From assembly GCA_050251195.1 (NCBI GenBank), contig JBFWNG010000006.1, positions 124,001-188,000 on the forward strand: a stretch of DNA of 64,000 nucleotides. Reading direction: 5' to 3'. The notes beneath the pieces are model-generated. The model did not search any database. It was not told the DNA's origin and was given only the letters and a program-made list of their open reading frames with translations. Source of the stretch: JBFWNG01 sp050251195 (lineage in GTDB: Bacteria; Bdellovibrionota_B; Oligoflexia; Oligoflexales; Oligoflexaceae). Below are positions 34,076-43,784 of this stretch, one piece after another; the stretch's first letter is position 1, and every line of letters starts with the position of its first letter. Made by a program: the position numbers and the translations under genes.

Positions 34076-36082
34076 TTATTTAACAACTTTGTTCAAAAGG
34101 TCCTCATCTATCGGCTCGGGCAGGGTGACCAAACCCAAATTGCCCAAAGAGTTGAATTCCTTGCTTGCCTCGATGGCGTGCGGATTACGGGCCCACGCTC
34201 GTCGGGCAACGCCCCCCATAACATCCCAGGGGATCGCCATGGAGATAATCTTGTCGATCCGCTCCGAACCGTCGAGGACTAAGCCAAATCCGCCGTTAAT
34301 TGACTTGCCAATGCCGACTCCGCCGCCGTTGTGAAGCGCGACGAGGCTCATTCCGCGTGCCGCGTTCCCCGCATAAAGCGTGGTCGCCATGTCCGCCATG
34401 ACGTTGGATCCGTCCTTAATATTTGCGGTCTCCCGGTACGGGGAGTCTGTACCGCCCGTGTCGTGATGGTCTCGTCCCAGCATGATGGGGCCGACTTCGC
34501 CTTTGCGCACGAGCTCGTTGAATTTGAGCGCGATTTCCGTGCGGCCGCGCGCGTCTTGATAGAGGATGCGCGCCTTCGTGCCGACGACTAGATTGTTTTT
34601 CTTGGCGTCAACGACCCACTTGTGATTGTCTCGATCCTGGTAGCGCAGCTGGGAGCGCAAACCCAGGATTGTCTCTGAGGCAACGCGGTCGGTTTTGTCG
34701 AGATCGGCGCCCTTGCCGCTGAGGCACACCCAGCGGAACGGACCGTAACCGTAATCAAAAAGTTCGGGTCCCATAATGTCTTCGACATAGCTGGGCCAGA
34801 TAAAACCTTCGCTCTCATCTTGGCCGTTCATGGCAATGCCGCGAACGCCGGCGTCAAAAACGGCTTTCATAAACGCATTGCCGTAATCAAAAAAGTAAGA
34901 GCCCTGTCCTGTGAGCGCCTTGATCGCAGCAAAGTGTCGAGCCAGGGATTGGTCCACAAGTTTCATAAAGCGGGATTTATCGTCCGCCAACAATTGGGTT
35001 CGTTGCTCAAAGGTTACACCAACCGGGCAATAGCCGCCGTCGTAGGCGACATGGCAGCTGGTTTGGTCGGAGAGTAAATCGATTGTTTTGTTCTGTATTA
35101 CAGCGTGTTCCAGCAAATCGACTATATTGCCGCAAAACGCAATACTTGAAGGCTCCCGGGTTTTGATAAAGTTTTCAGCCAAGGCGAACGCCTCTGCAGG
35201 CGTCTCTGCGACATGCCGAACCCAGCCTTGGCTATGCCTGGTCTGGATCCGCGACTTGTCCACCTCGGCAATGATACCTACGCCGCCTGCAATCTCCACC
35301 GCCTTGCCTTGGGCGCCGCTCATCCCGCCCAGGCCGGAACTCACAAAAAGCTTGCCGGCGAGATTCCCGTCTTCGGGTATTCCCAGGCGCTGCCGGCCCG
35401 CGATAAGCAATGTATTATATGTACCGTGCACAATACCCTGAGGACCGATGTACATCCATCCGCCGGCGGTCATTTGCCCGTAGTTGGCCACCCCTAATTG
35501 GGCTGCCTTATGCCACGCTTGCTGGTTGTCGAACATACCGACCATGAGAGCATTTGCGGTTATGACCCGCGGGGCGAGCTCATGAGACTTAAAAAGGCCG
35601 AGCGGATGGCCGGAATGAAGGACTAGGGTCTGATCCTTAGTCATCGCGGCGAGGTATTTCTTTATAAGCTGATATTGCATCCAGTTTTGACAAACCTGCC
35701 CGGTCTCGCCGTAAGTCACGAGTTCGTAGGGATACAGCGCGACCTCCGGATCGAGGTTGTTGTCAATCATCACCTGGAAGGCGCGACCTTCAAGTGTCTC
35801 GCCGGGGTACTCGTTGACGGGCTTCCCGCGAAGAGGCTGCTCGGGCATGAACCGATACCCGTAGATGCGACCTCGTTCGTGAAGTTCGGTAAGAAACTCG
35901 GGCGCTAACGTTTCATGAAGGGCGTTTGGCACGTATCTCAGCGCGTTTTTTAGAGCGAGTTTCGTCTCCTTTGCAGAGAGAACAAACTCTCGTTTTGGTG
36001 CGCGCCGAATATTCTGAGCAAAAATGGGAGCTTTAGGTAAGACCGGCTCAAGACCTAAGCGGGGCAAGGGAGACGAGGTCAT
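34076..36082 (-). CDS. hutU: Urocanate hydratase, long form
   Basis: 668 residues, about 110 more than the classical ~557-residue urocanase. Family sequences: GWMYIGPQGIVHGTYNTLL, SGLGGMSGAQGKA, the catalytic-region SCHVAYDGGYCPVGVT, LGRDHHDTGGTDSPYRET and HNGGGVGIGKSINGG. It adds water to urocanate using NAD as an electrophilic cofactor in histidine degradation. It is first gene of an operon with pruA and divergent from pckA across a 130-base AT-rich spacer. No hutH, hutI or hutG is in the window. Confidence 0.93.
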   Translation of the reverse strand: MTSSPLPRLGLEPVLPKAPIFAQNIRRAPKREFVLSAKETKLALKNALRYVPNALHETLAPEFLTELHERGRIYGYRFMPEQPLRGKPVNEYPGETLEGRAFQVMIDNNLDPEVALYPYELVTYGETGQVCQNWMQYQLIKKYLAAMTKDQTLVLHSGHPLGLFKSHELAPRVITANALMVGMFDNQQAWHKAAQLGVANYGQMTAGGWMYIGPQGIVHGTYNTLLIAGRQRLGIPEDGNLAGKLFVSSGLGGMSGAQGKAVEIAGGVGIIAEVDKSRIQTRHSQGWVRHVAETPAEAFALAENFIKTREPSSIAFCGNIVDLLEHAVIQNKTIDLLSDQTSCHVAYDGGYCPVGVTFEQRTQLLADDKSRFMKLVDQSLARHFAAIKALTGQGSYFFDYGNAFMKAVFDAGVRGIAMNGQDESEGFIWPSYVEDIMGPELFDYGYGPFRWVCLSGKGADLDKTDRVASETILGLRSQLRYQDRDNHKWVVDAKKNNLVVGTKARILYQDARGRTEIALKFNELVRKGEVGPIMLGRDHHDTGGTDSPYRETANIKDGSNVMADMATTLYAGNAARGMSLVALHNGGGVGIGKSINGGFGLVLDGSERIDKIISMAIPWDVMGGVARRAWARNPHAIEASKEFNSLGNLGLVTLPEPIDEDLLNKVVK

Positions 36083-36212
36083 CGGTTTTCTATCCTGTAC
36101 CTTAGAAAGTTAAGCGCGATTATCAATCATATCTTCCATATTTTTATAATATGTAATACAAATAGCCCACTGTTTTTGAAATAGGAAACGCGAAAACCTT
36201 TTGGAGAGAGTA

Positions 36213-37841
36213 ATGTCATATATTCCTGAAACTATCAAGAAAATCGGTCTCGATAAGGCGGGCATAACGGCCGCAAAAGAGCTCTACTACAACCTTTCTT
36301 ACGACGAACTTTTTCAGCACGAGACCGAGATTGCGGCCCAGGGGCACGAAAAAGGCACCATCACCAACTCCGGCGCCGTAAACGTTGATACAGGAAGATT
36401 CACGGGACGTTCACCCAAGGACAAATACATCGTAATGAACCCCGCCTCCAAAAACAACGTATGGTGGGCCGGTACCGGATCCGACAACAACCCCATAAAG
36501 CCGGAAATATGGAATGAACTAAAGAAAGTTGCCGTTGATCAACTTAACGGAAAAAAACTCTATGTGATGGACGTATATTGCGGCGCAACGAAAGAACACC
36601 GACTTTCGATCCGTCTCATTACCGAAGTGGCTTGGATGGCGCACTTTGCAAAAAACATGTTTATCCGTCCAACAGACGACGAACTAAAGACCTTCAAACC
36701 TGATTGGACCATCTTTAACGCATGCAAAACGTCTTGCAAGGACTATGAAAAGCTTGGTTTAAGATCCGAGGTTTTCGCTGCGTTCAACATCGAAGAGCGT
36801 CAAACGGTCATTGGCGGAACCTGGTATGGCGGAGAGATCAAAAAAGGTATCTTCACCATGATGAACTACTTCCTTCCGCTCAAAGGCGTGGGAGCGTTCC
36901 ACTGCAGCGCGAACGAAGGCAAGGACAAGGACACAGCGCTCTTCTTCGGACTTTCAGGCACAGGCAAGACGACGCTTTCGGCCGACCCCAAACGCGCCCT
37001 TATCGGCGACGACGAGCACGGTTGGGACGAAAATGGTGTCTTCAACTTTGAAGGCGGCTGCTACGCGAAGTGCATCAATCTTTCAAAAGACAATGAACCG
37101 GATATCTATAACGCTATTAGACGCGATGCCCTGCTCGAGAACGTTACGGTAAAACCCAACGGCGACGTTGACTACAACGACGTATCTAAGACGGAAAATA
37201 CGCGCGTTTCTTACCCTATTTATCATATCGACAATATCGTGAAGCCAGTATCTAAAGGCGGGCATCCCAAGAATATTATCTTCCTAACTTGCGATGCGTT
37301 CGGCGTACTGCCTCCGGTAGCGAAGCTCACCGAGGAACAAGCTGAATACCAATATCTTAGCGGCTATACGGCAAAAGTAGCTGGTACGGAAATCGGCATC
37401 AAGGAGCCAAAGGCAACGTTCTCTCCATGCTTCGGCGGACCTTTCCTTTTAATGCACCCAACAGTTTACGGAAACATTCTTGCCAAGAAGATGATCGAAC
37501 ATAAAACCAGCGCTTACCTCGTTAACACCGGTTGGACCGGCGGCGCCTACGGTACGGGCTCTCGCATGAAGCTTAGCATCACGCGTCGCATCATCGACGT
37601 GATTCTCGATGGCACCATCAACGATGCGGAGTTCGAAGATTTCCCAGTGTTCGGCTTTAAGATTCCAAAGAAGATCTCCGGAATCGAGTCAGAATTGTTG
37701 AATACCCGAAACACTTGGAAAGACAAAGCTGCTTACGATCAAGCTTTGACGAAACTGGGCAACATGTTTTCGGAAAACTTTAAAAAGTATATGGATACGC
37801 CACGCGGGAAAGAGATCGTGAAGGCTGGACCAAAAATTTAG
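36213..37841 (+). CDS. pckA: Phosphoenolpyruvate carboxykinase (ATP)
   Basis: 542 residues. It decarboxylates oxaloacetate to PEP with ATP, the entry to gluconeogenesis. Motifs: [14 protein letters not shown] (substrate site), [12 protein letters not shown], the P-loop [26 protein letters not shown] with metal ligands, and [15 protein letters not shown] near the C-terminus. The ATG at 36213 has GGAGAGAG four bases upstream. A TATAAT hexamer (36145-36150) lies in the shared spacer with hutU. Its neighbours fit growth on amino acids. Confidence 0.96.
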   Translation: MSYIPETIKKIGLDKAGITAAKELYYNLSYDELFQHETEIAAQGHEKGTITNSGAVNVDTGRFTGRSPKDKYIVMNPASKNNVWWAGTGSDNNPIKPEIWNELKKVAVDQLNGKKLYVMDVYCGATKEHRLSIRLITEVAWMAHFAKNMFIRPTDDELKTFKPDWTIFNACKTSCKDYEKLGLRSEVFAAFNIEERQTVIGGTWYGGEIKKGIFTMMNYFLPLKGVGAFHCSANEGKDKDTALFFGLSGTGKTTLSADPKRALIGDDEHGWDENGVFNFEGGCYAKCINLSKDNEPDIYNAIRRDALLENVTVKPNGDVDYNDVSKTENTRVSYPIYHIDNIVKPVSKGGHPKNIIFLTCDAFGVLPPVAKLTEEQAEYQYLSGYTAKVAGTEIGIKEPKATFSPCFGGPFLLMHPTVYGNILAKKMIEHKTSAYLVNTGWTGGAYGTGSRMKLSITRRIIDVILDGTINDAEFEDFPVFGFKIPKKISGIESELLNTRNTWKDKAAYDQALTKLGNMFSENFKKYMDTPRGKEIVKAGPKI

Positions 37842-37863
37842 GATCTAATTCCAGAAGTACAAC

Positions 37864-37895
37864 AACGGGACACCGTCTTCGGACGTGGTCCCGTT
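37864..37895 (+). terminator. Rho-independent terminator of pckA
   Basis: AACGGGAC (37864-37871) pairs with GTCCCGTT (37888-37895); inside is CGTC-TTCG-GACG with a stable UUCG loop; T residues follow. It is 22 bases after the stop codon. Confidence 0.85.
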
Positions 37896-37927
37896 TTCTG
37901 TTTGAATCGGATTTTTCGCTTTCCAAT

Positions 37928-37997
37928 ATTCCGCGTCTCCGCGTTTAGGTTAGCCCAGCTCCTAGGGATCCATCAATGGTACGCGGAAGCGCGGAAT
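37928..37997. repeat. 70-base palindromic element
   Basis: The arms ATTCCGCGTCTCCGCGT (37928-37944) and ACGCGGAAGCGCGGAAT (37981-37997) are reverse complements except for two bases, around a 36-base centre. Related CGCGGAAxCGCGGA-type sequence is found at 27306-27377 and 44276-44335. It is placed between convergent genes, and its GC-rich arms contrast with the AT-richer neighbourhood. Confidence 0.65.
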
Positions 37998-38017
37998 GGG
38001 GGTGCTGAAAAGGAAAA

Positions 38018-38542
38018 TCAAGTCAACGGCCAGGCATAAGCGACTTCGAGAAGTTTTTCGCCACCGAATTCGCGTTGCTGTGTTTGGTCGGTGAGGGCGC
38101 CGTTCATGCGTTCGTAGAAGCGCCGGGAAGGCTGGTTGTCAGTCAAGACCCATAGCTTCATGGCGTTGAATTTTTCCTGAGTAAGATGATTCATGAGGTG
38201 ACGCATGAGTTGAGCGCCGAAACCGTTGCCTTGGTGCTCGGCGCGCACGTAAATGGCGTAGAGTTCGCCGTCGTAAACAGAATCTGCGTCGCGGGATTTG
38301 CCGCCTGAAACGAATCCCAGGATTTCTCCATTATCCGTCTCGGCGACAAACCAGAGGCGGCGGTAATTCTCGTCGTTCAGCAGTTTTTGAAACCCTGGAA
38401 TTCTCGACTCGTACGTCATGGCGTCCAGGAAGTCTTGCTTCATAATGCCCTTGTAAGCGGTTTTCCACCCGTCAACGACAATGCGAACAATAGAATTTAA
38501 ATCGTTCGGAGAAACGTTTCGGATCGTGATCTTATTATCCAT
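38018..38542 (-). CDS. GNAT-family N-acetyltransferase
   Basis: 174 residues from the ATG at 38542, which overlaps the end of the SNF2 gene by eight bases. Acetyl-CoA-binding motif A is seen as AIYVRAEHQGNGFGAQLMRHL; the strand before it (ELYAIYV) and the C-terminal VLTDNQPSRRFYERMNG complete the fold. The substrate is unknown; the sequence resembles small-molecule or peptide acetyltransferases of the RimI-like type. It is translationally coupled to the helicase gene. Confidence 0.8.
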   Translation of the reverse strand: MDNKITIRNVSPNDLNSIVRIVVDGWKTAYKGIMKQDFLDAMTYESRIPGFQKLLNDENYRRLWFVAETDNGEILGFVSGGKSRDADSVYDGELYAIYVRAEHQGNGFGAQLMRHLMNHLTQEKFNAMKLWVLTDNQPSRRFYERMNGALTDQTQQREFGGEKLLEVAYAWPLT

Positions 38543-41450
38543 GGTCAAACAACTCCATGATTTCGGCGGTTGACAAAGCTTGCGCTGCATTCAGTTCGAG
38601 AAGATCGTCCGAAAGCCCCTTCTTCTTTTCTTGCAGTGCGACGATTCTTTCTTCGATCGTGTCCTTGGCAATGAGTTTGTATATATTGACCGGACGCGTT
38701 TGCCCAATTCGGTAGATACGGTCCGCCGCCTGTTGTTCGACGGCGGGATTCCACCACGGTTCCATCAGGAACACATGGTCCGCTGACGTGAGGTTGAGGC
38801 CAACGCCGCCCGCCTTCAGAGACATAAGAAGCACGGTGATCTCGGGGGAGGCGTTAAACTTTTCGGTTATTTCTCCCCGGTTCTTGGATGCCCCGTCCAG
38901 ACGGATGAAGGAAATGCCCCTTTCCTGAAGGTGGGGTTCAATCAAATCGAGAAAGCTCGTCCATTGCGAAAACACAAGGGCCTTGTGCCCTTCGGCCTTT
39001 GCTTCGAGCAATTTTTCGAGAAGCAAATCGATCTTAGACGAGCTAGGAGCTGTTTTTCCGGGCAGCAGACCGACGTGGCAGCAGGACTGGCGAAGGCGCA
39101 ACAGGGCCTCGAGAATTTCGAAGTTTATTCCTTGTGCTTTTAGCAGTTGGGCGATTTTGGGTTTCACAGCTTGGAAAACCGAAGCGTATTGGGCTTGTTC
39201 GTCGGTTGAAAGGTCAACGCTGAGAGTCTCTTCCGTCTTGGGCGGAAGTTCGGTCAGGACTTCGTTCTTCCTTCGCCTTAATATGAACGGGTTGAGAATC
39301 GCACGCAGTTTTTCTCTTCGATAAATGTCGCCGGAAAGAATAGGGGACTCATAGCGTTGGCGAAAATCAGACTCGCTCAGCAACAACCCTGGCATCACAA
39401 ATTGAAAAATGCTCCACGCATCCGAGAGAGAGTTTTCCACCGGCGTTCCTGTCAGCGCCAGGCGGAATTTTGCGTTCAGCGAGAAAATTGCGCGACTGGT
39501 TTGGCTCTTGGGATTCTTGATTACTTGCGCTTCGTCGATGACCGCGACGGCCCATTCTCTCTCGCTCAGAGGAGCGTTGTCGATGCGGTAGGTTCCGTAT
39601 GTGGTGATCACAACGTCGGCCTTGGCATCCAACCGACGGTTTGGGCCGTGATATATGTTAACCTTAAGTTCGGGGCGATGTTTCGCGAGTTCATTGTTCC
39701 AGTTTGAAATCACACTGGAAGGGCAGATCACCAGAGTTCCCGACGTCATTATTGTCAGGGCCTGAATGGTCTTTCCCAGTCCCATGTCGTCGGCAAGGAG
39801 AGCTCCGAGATGGGCTTCTTTTCGATGCGCCAACCACTTGAAACCTTGTTCCTGGTATGGCCGCAAGGTTCCAACAAAACTGCTTGGGACGACACGGTCG
39901 TCGATCGGTTTGTTTACTTTGTCAAAGAGGGCGCGAAGTTCTGGTTCCGACGTCGCGTCGACGTTGAGATGTTGCATAAGTCCTGCGAGCCGGATCTGGT
40001 GGCTTGCCTCAAACCGATTGCCGCAGTGCGCTTTAAGTTGCAATATCTCGTCGAGAACATCCTGGTTCTTGCGTAGCCATTCAAACGGGAGGCGGCCAAA
40101 GCCATTTTCGCCCAGCGGGATCATGCTTTGGTTCTGCTGGAAAGCTGACAACACTCGTTCCGCAAATTGAGCGGAGTGCTTGGGAGCAAGGTCCTTCGTA
40201 CTTCCAAAGTCGATCTCAAGTTGTCCGTTCTGGAATCTCATTTCAGGCTCGTTCAACGGGACCACGTTGTAGCGCCGGAGAATCTGGCTTGGAACGTAAA
40301 AGTCGGAATCCTTCCGAACGTTGGTGAGCCAGTCCGCGAACTCCGGCGGCGACATCACGAATTCTATGTCAAAATCAAAACCCATGTCCCTTTGGAGTTT
40401 GCTCTTAAGCCTGCTCTCGTCGTCGTAGGAGCGGTGAGGCACAAAGTCGGAGCGTTGCGTCACCAGTCGATTAGCGCGCACAAAAGCGTCCTCGCCGTAG
40501 CGCAAACAGAAACTCACTTTCATTTCATCGCCGTCAAGGAAAGCGTTCAGAGCGATCTTGGGCTTGAGCGTGACAAGGGTGGGCAGCTTGTCGGTTTGCA
40601 CGACGACTTGAATGTGATGAGATTTTAGAGTCGGGATGATTTCTTGAACAAGCGAAGAAAACGCCTGGGGAAAAACCCGTATTTCGTCTTTTTTGAAAAG
40701 AGACCGGATCTCGGGGCTCAGGGGGGCAATCGTGGAAACGGTATGGGAAGCTACCGCTATTCCGATGCGAAAGACTTGATCAAACTTCTCCTCCAGATCA
40801 AGCTTGAGGCTAACTCCAGGATTCTCGTCCTTGACCGTCACAACCCAGTTCGTTGATTCGCGAGACACAGCGACCTTGTGGCCCGCATAGTAAACTTCAG
40901 CTGCTTCTGACAAGCAAAGGAAGAGTTTTCGGAGTTGCTCCCATTTCAGATCCTTAAGGTCCCTTCCGGCGAGAAGGTCGTCGATATCCCGGTCGAGCTG
41001 CGTGGTGAGGAGGTTCTCCGTCTTCTCATAAACCGTCAGCTTTGCATTAACGTGGCGCTCAGACTGGCCTTCCGTTTTCACGAAGCGTTGGAGCGAAAGA
41101 TTTTCGCCCAAGAGCTCAAAATGGTATGATAGAGTTGCGGACTGTCCGGATTTTTGCCCCTGCTGCCAACCGTTGTGCTTGATCGCTAAAATGGATCCGA
41201 CTACATGTTCGCAGGGGTCGTCTTTAGAGGCGCAGTCACAACCCCAATACTCGTCTTCGGGCTGCAGAGTCACCACGTGGGCGACGGCGTTGGTCAGGCT
41301 TCGGACCCGGAGGCTGATTTCGGCGGTGTCGTTCCAATTATCGAGATTTATTGCGCCTTTTTGTCGGGAGAGCTCGACCCCCTTGGACCAAATTCGGGGT
41401 GTTGCAGATTCACGAATAGCGCTGAGAAGGTCGTTAATCATGGGAAACAA
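38535..41450 (-). CDS. SNF2/RapA-like helicase with SWIM zinc finger
   Basis: 971 residues. N-terminal SWIM finger with Cys71, Cys73, Cys80 and His82 (C-x-C-x6-C-x-H). The ATPase follows from about residue 530: ADDMGLGKTIQAL (Walker A), VIDEAQVIKNPKSQ (motif II as DEAQ), ALTGTPVENSLSDAWS, then helicase lobe 2 with FSQWTSFLDLI, LMSLKAGGVGLNLTSADHV and ADRIYRIGQTRPV. It is a DNA translocase that moves proteins on DNA rather than unwinding it. Bacterial SNF2 proteins of this SWIM type are widespread with unclear roles in transcription or repair. Confidence 0.9.
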   Translation of the reverse strand: MFPMINDLLSAIRESATPRIWSKGVELSRQKGAINLDNWNDTAEISLRVRSLTNAVAHVVTLQPEDEYWGCDCASKDDPCEHVVGSILAIKHNGWQQGQKSGQSATLSYHFELLGENLSLQRFVKTEGQSERHVNAKLTVYEKTENLLTTQLDRDIDDLLAGRDLKDLKWEQLRKLFLCLSEAAEVYYAGHKVAVSRESTNWVVTVKDENPGVSLKLDLEEKFDQVFRIGIAVASHTVSTIAPLSPEIRSLFKKDEIRVFPQAFSSLVQEIIPTLKSHHIQVVVQTDKLPTLVTLKPKIALNAFLDGDEMKVSFCLRYGEDAFVRANRLVTQRSDFVPHRSYDDESRLKSKLQRDMGFDFDIEFVMSPPEFADWLTNVRKDSDFYVPSQILRRYNVVPLNEPEMRFQNGQLEIDFGSTKDLAPKHSAQFAERVLSAFQQNQSMIPLGENGFGRLPFEWLRKNQDVLDEILQLKAHCGNRFEASHQIRLAGLMQHLNVDATSEPELRALFDKVNKPIDDRVVPSSFVGTLRPYQEQGFKWLAHRKEAHLGALLADDMGLGKTIQALTIMTSGTLVICPSSVISNWNNELAKHRPELKVNIYHGPNRRLDAKADVVITTYGTYRIDNAPLSEREWAVAVIDEAQVIKNPKSQTSRAIFSLNAKFRLALTGTPVENSLSDAWSIFQFVMPGLLLSESDFRQRYESPILSGDIYRREKLRAILNPFILRRRKNEVLTELPPKTEETLSVDLSTDEQAQYASVFQAVKPKIAQLLKAQGINFEILEALLRLRQSCCHVGLLPGKTAPSSSKIDLLLEKLLEAKAEGHKALVFSQWTSFLDLIEPHLQERGISFIRLDGASKNRGEITEKFNASPEITVLLMSLKAGGVGLNLTSADHVFLMEPWWNPAVEQQAADRIYRIGQTRPVNIYKLIAKDTIEERIVALQEKKKGLSDDLLELNAAQALSTAEIMELFDHG

Positions 41451-41523
41451 AGCAGGGACTTGGGTGAAAACAGCTGTTTTATTCTTTTAATTTTGCTACG
41501 CTCGAAGTATACGGGGAAAACTT

Positions 41524-41880
41524 ATGGAAAGCAAAGAAAAGGGTATGAAGGTACTTTCACTCTCCTGTCGCGTGTCGGCGGAAACGTGGAATACTATCCA
41601 GATCCTTGCCTCCAATCTTCGCAAGACCCCCGGCGACATCGTTTCTCAATTGGTCGAGGCTTACGTCAAAAAACAAACCAAGGCAAAAGGCTCGAACGAA
41701 GAAGACGATACCCTTCTTCCTCTAGAGAAGCTGTTTCGCGAAGCGGCTGCCGGAACAAAAGCCGAGCCAGCAAAAACGAATGGAAAAAATCCCAATCTTA
41801 GCTTCGGCAAGATCGATAAGCGCACCAATCAAAAGAAAACGAGTCCGGCCCTGAAGTCCTACTTATCCTTCACGGAATAA
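41524..41880 (+). CDS. Ribbon-helix-helix-like protein
   Basis: 118 residues. The first half, VLSLSCRVSAETWNTIQILA followed by KTPGDIVSQLVEAYVKKQ, has the strand-helix-helix layout of CopG/Arc repressors. The second half is polar and probably disordered. It could be a small regulator; no toxin partner is adjacent on the same strand. The last 11 bases overlap the convergent NUDIX gene. Confidence 0.55.
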   Translation: MESKEKGMKVLSLSCRVSAETWNTIQILASNLRKTPGDIVSQLVEAYVKKQTKAKGSNEEDDTLLPLEKLFREAAAGTKAEPAKTNGKNPNLSFGKIDKRTNQKKTSPALKSYLSFTE

Positions 41881-42463
41881 AGCTATCCTCGATTTGAGGC
41901 AAATTCAGAATTCTTTCGGCCTTGTCCAAAAGGCGCAGAATACTTATTTCATCGATCTGCTTGCGCGCCTCCGCAAAAGTAAACCACCGCAGATAATCCG
42001 ACTCGTCGGATATCTGAATATCGTCAGGACGATCTGTCGCGAGAAGATACCTTACGTCGTAATGATTATGAGGCGGTTCGCCTGCCCATCCCGGTATGGC
42101 GTGGATGTCGAGATCAATGGGCGTTATTTGACCTTGCCAACTAAAAGTCTTCAGGTGACGGAGGCCCGATTCTTCTTGGGCTTCCCGCAATGCAGTTTGT
42201 GCAGGAGACGTTTCGTGTTCGTCGGCGTGCCCGCCTAATTGCAGCCACTTTTTGGCTTTCTTGTGGAACGTAAATAGCGCGGCATTGAGTTGTGGGGCGA
42301 TGACGAGCGCCGACGCCGTTACGTGGCCCGGATACGTCGAGCGCAAAAACGGACGCGAAGTGGAAGCAAAGAGATCCGTAAACCGACTGGTCATGTCTTC
42401 ATCGTGCGCATCGAGAACGTCGACAGAGCGAAAATCAGCATACTGACGGATAAAGTCGATCAT
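41870..42463 (-). CDS. NUDIX hydrolase
   Basis: 197 residues. The NUDIX box is complete: GGHADEHETSPAQTALREAQ continuing EESGL, with the metal-binding EExxE-type glutamates. The preceding ASALVIAPQLNAALFTFHKK is the usual first strands. It hydrolyses a nucleoside-diphosphate-linked compound; the target is not evident. An N-terminal ~45-residue helical extension precedes the domain. Confidence 0.87.
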   Translation of the reverse strand: MIDFIRQYADFRSVDVLDAHDEDMTSRFTDLFASTSRPFLRSTYPGHVTASALVIAPQLNAALFTFHKKAKKWLQLGGHADEHETSPAQTALREAQEESGLRHLKTFSWQGQITPIDLDIHAIPGWAGEPPHNHYDVRYLLATDRPDDIQISDESDYLRWFTFAEARKQIDEISILRLLDKAERILNLPQIEDSFIP

Positions 42464-42539
42464 CTGACATCTTCCTTAACTAATGCTTGAAACTGCGATA
42501 ATATAGCAGCGCTCATTGCCTCACAAGGAAGAATTCGAC

Positions 42540-43172
42540 ATGACAAAGCGCAGCCCTTTGATCGTGGCTATCAGCGGCGGATCAGGAGCGGGCAAAACGA
42601 CCTTTCTGAACGCTGTCGTAAAGCTCGTCAACCATCCCTACACCTGGCTTAAACTTGACGACTACTACAGAGATCTTTCGCACCTTAGTGCGGCCGAAAG
42701 AGATCGCATCAATTTCGACGATCCGGGCGCTCTGGAGCTCGACTTGTTCGCACAGGATCTAAAAAAACTTGTACGGGGAGAAAAAGTCGAGCATCCGCTC
42801 TACGATTTTACGACGCATACCCGGAAGGGGATGAACAGCGTGAAAGCCGAGCGTCTTATTTTCGTTGACGGTATCTTTACGCTGGTCGAAGCGAATATGC
42901 GTGAAAGCTACAATCTCAGCATTTATCTCGACGTGGCTAACGACATTCGATTTTACCGCAGGCTCAGCCGCGATACCAAAGAACGAGGCCGAGGTTTTGA
43001 CAACATCGTGTCGCAGTATTTCGCGACTGTGAAACCGATGCACGAGCGGCATGTTGAACCAACCAAGGTCCATGCCGACATGATTTTACCTTGGGATGTG
43101 TTCAATCAGAGAGCGGTAGAGGTTGTGGCGAAATATCTTCATCAGGCTCTCTCACAGGGTGGCAAATCGTAA
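42540..43172 (+). CDS. Uridine kinase-like P-loop kinase
   Basis: 210 residues from the ATG at 42540 (AAGGAAG upstream). Walker A is GGSGAGKTT; LKLDDYYRDLSHL and INFDDPGALELDLF are typical of the Udk/phosphoribulokinase family, as is HPLYDFTTHTR. The LID region DTKERGRGFDNIVSQYF contains the conserved RDxxxRG arginines. It would phosphorylate uridine/cytidine for salvage. The sequence starts right at the P-loop and is close to standard length. Confidence 0.85.
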   Translation: MTKRSPLIVAISGGSGAGKTTFLNAVVKLVNHPYTWLKLDDYYRDLSHLSAAERDRINFDDPGALELDLFAQDLKKLVRGEKVEHPLYDFTTHTRKGMNSVKAERLIFVDGIFTLVEANMRESYNLSIYLDVANDIRFYRRLSRDTKERGRGFDNIVSQYFATVKPMHERHVEPTKVHADMILPWDVFNQRAVEVVAKYLHQALSQGGKS

Positions 43173-43586
43173 ACCATAACCAAAGGGTTTGTTTTCTGCG
43201 CATCGAATAACAGACGCGATAGCGTGGTACGATCGCGCAGAACCTCTCGGAATAATCTCTAGCTCTACCTTTTGGTCTACAGCGAATGCCTTGTCTTTGG
43301 TTGTGACAAAAATACCTGATGCGGAGATGTCGCGCGCTTGCCCAACAATTGTTCCTTCTTTGGACATGATCTTAACTTCGGCGTCGAATTTGAGGCGTTT
43401 ATGATCTCGAACACCGCGTGACGCTTCTTGTCTCTCCAGACGTTTTCGCGTTTCGCTCTCCAGGTCTCCCGAAAGGTAACTTTTCTCGCGCTGACGAGCG
43501 TATTTCGTCATGAGGTTGAGGGTTGTCAGAATCGTTGACAATTCGTTGTCGTTGCTTTTTTTCTTAAACAAGGACTGTAAAAACAT
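43152..43586 (-). CDS. PilZ-domain protein
   Basis: 144 residues. The N-terminal half is helical and charged; the C-terminal half is PilZ: RDHKR (RxxxR motif) and DISASGIFV (D/N-x-S-x-x-G motif), the two c-di-GMP contact sites, followed by beta strands ending YGLRFATL. It probably transmits c-di-GMP level to a motility, secretion or regulatory partner. Its 3' end overlaps the kinase gene on the other strand by 21 bases. Confidence 0.82.
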   Translation of the reverse strand: MFLQSLFKKKSNDNELSTILTTLNLMTKYARQREKSYLSGDLESETRKRLERQEASRGVRDHKRLKFDAEVKIMSKEGTIVGQARDISASGIFVTTKDKAFAVDQKVELEIIPRGSARSYHAIASVIRCAENKPFGYGLRFATL

Positions 43587-43784
43587 TCTTACCTCTCACT
43601 GCCGTGAAAAACAGAACCAAATAAACTCATCGGAAACTATTTGTGAACTTTTGAAACTACTGAAAAAATTACGTTGAATTGCACCATTATAGGCGGATTT
43701 TTTTTCGCTGCCTAGCTCAAGAATAGCATGAAACCAAAATTTTCTCTTAATTCCGCTCCAAAGTGATCGGAATTCGGTACACAA

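Noticed and set aside
33561..34334. Open frame of 257 codons opposite pruA and hutU
   Set aside because: It lies antisense to two well-supported enzymes and crosses their junction; its sequence is the mirror of their codons.
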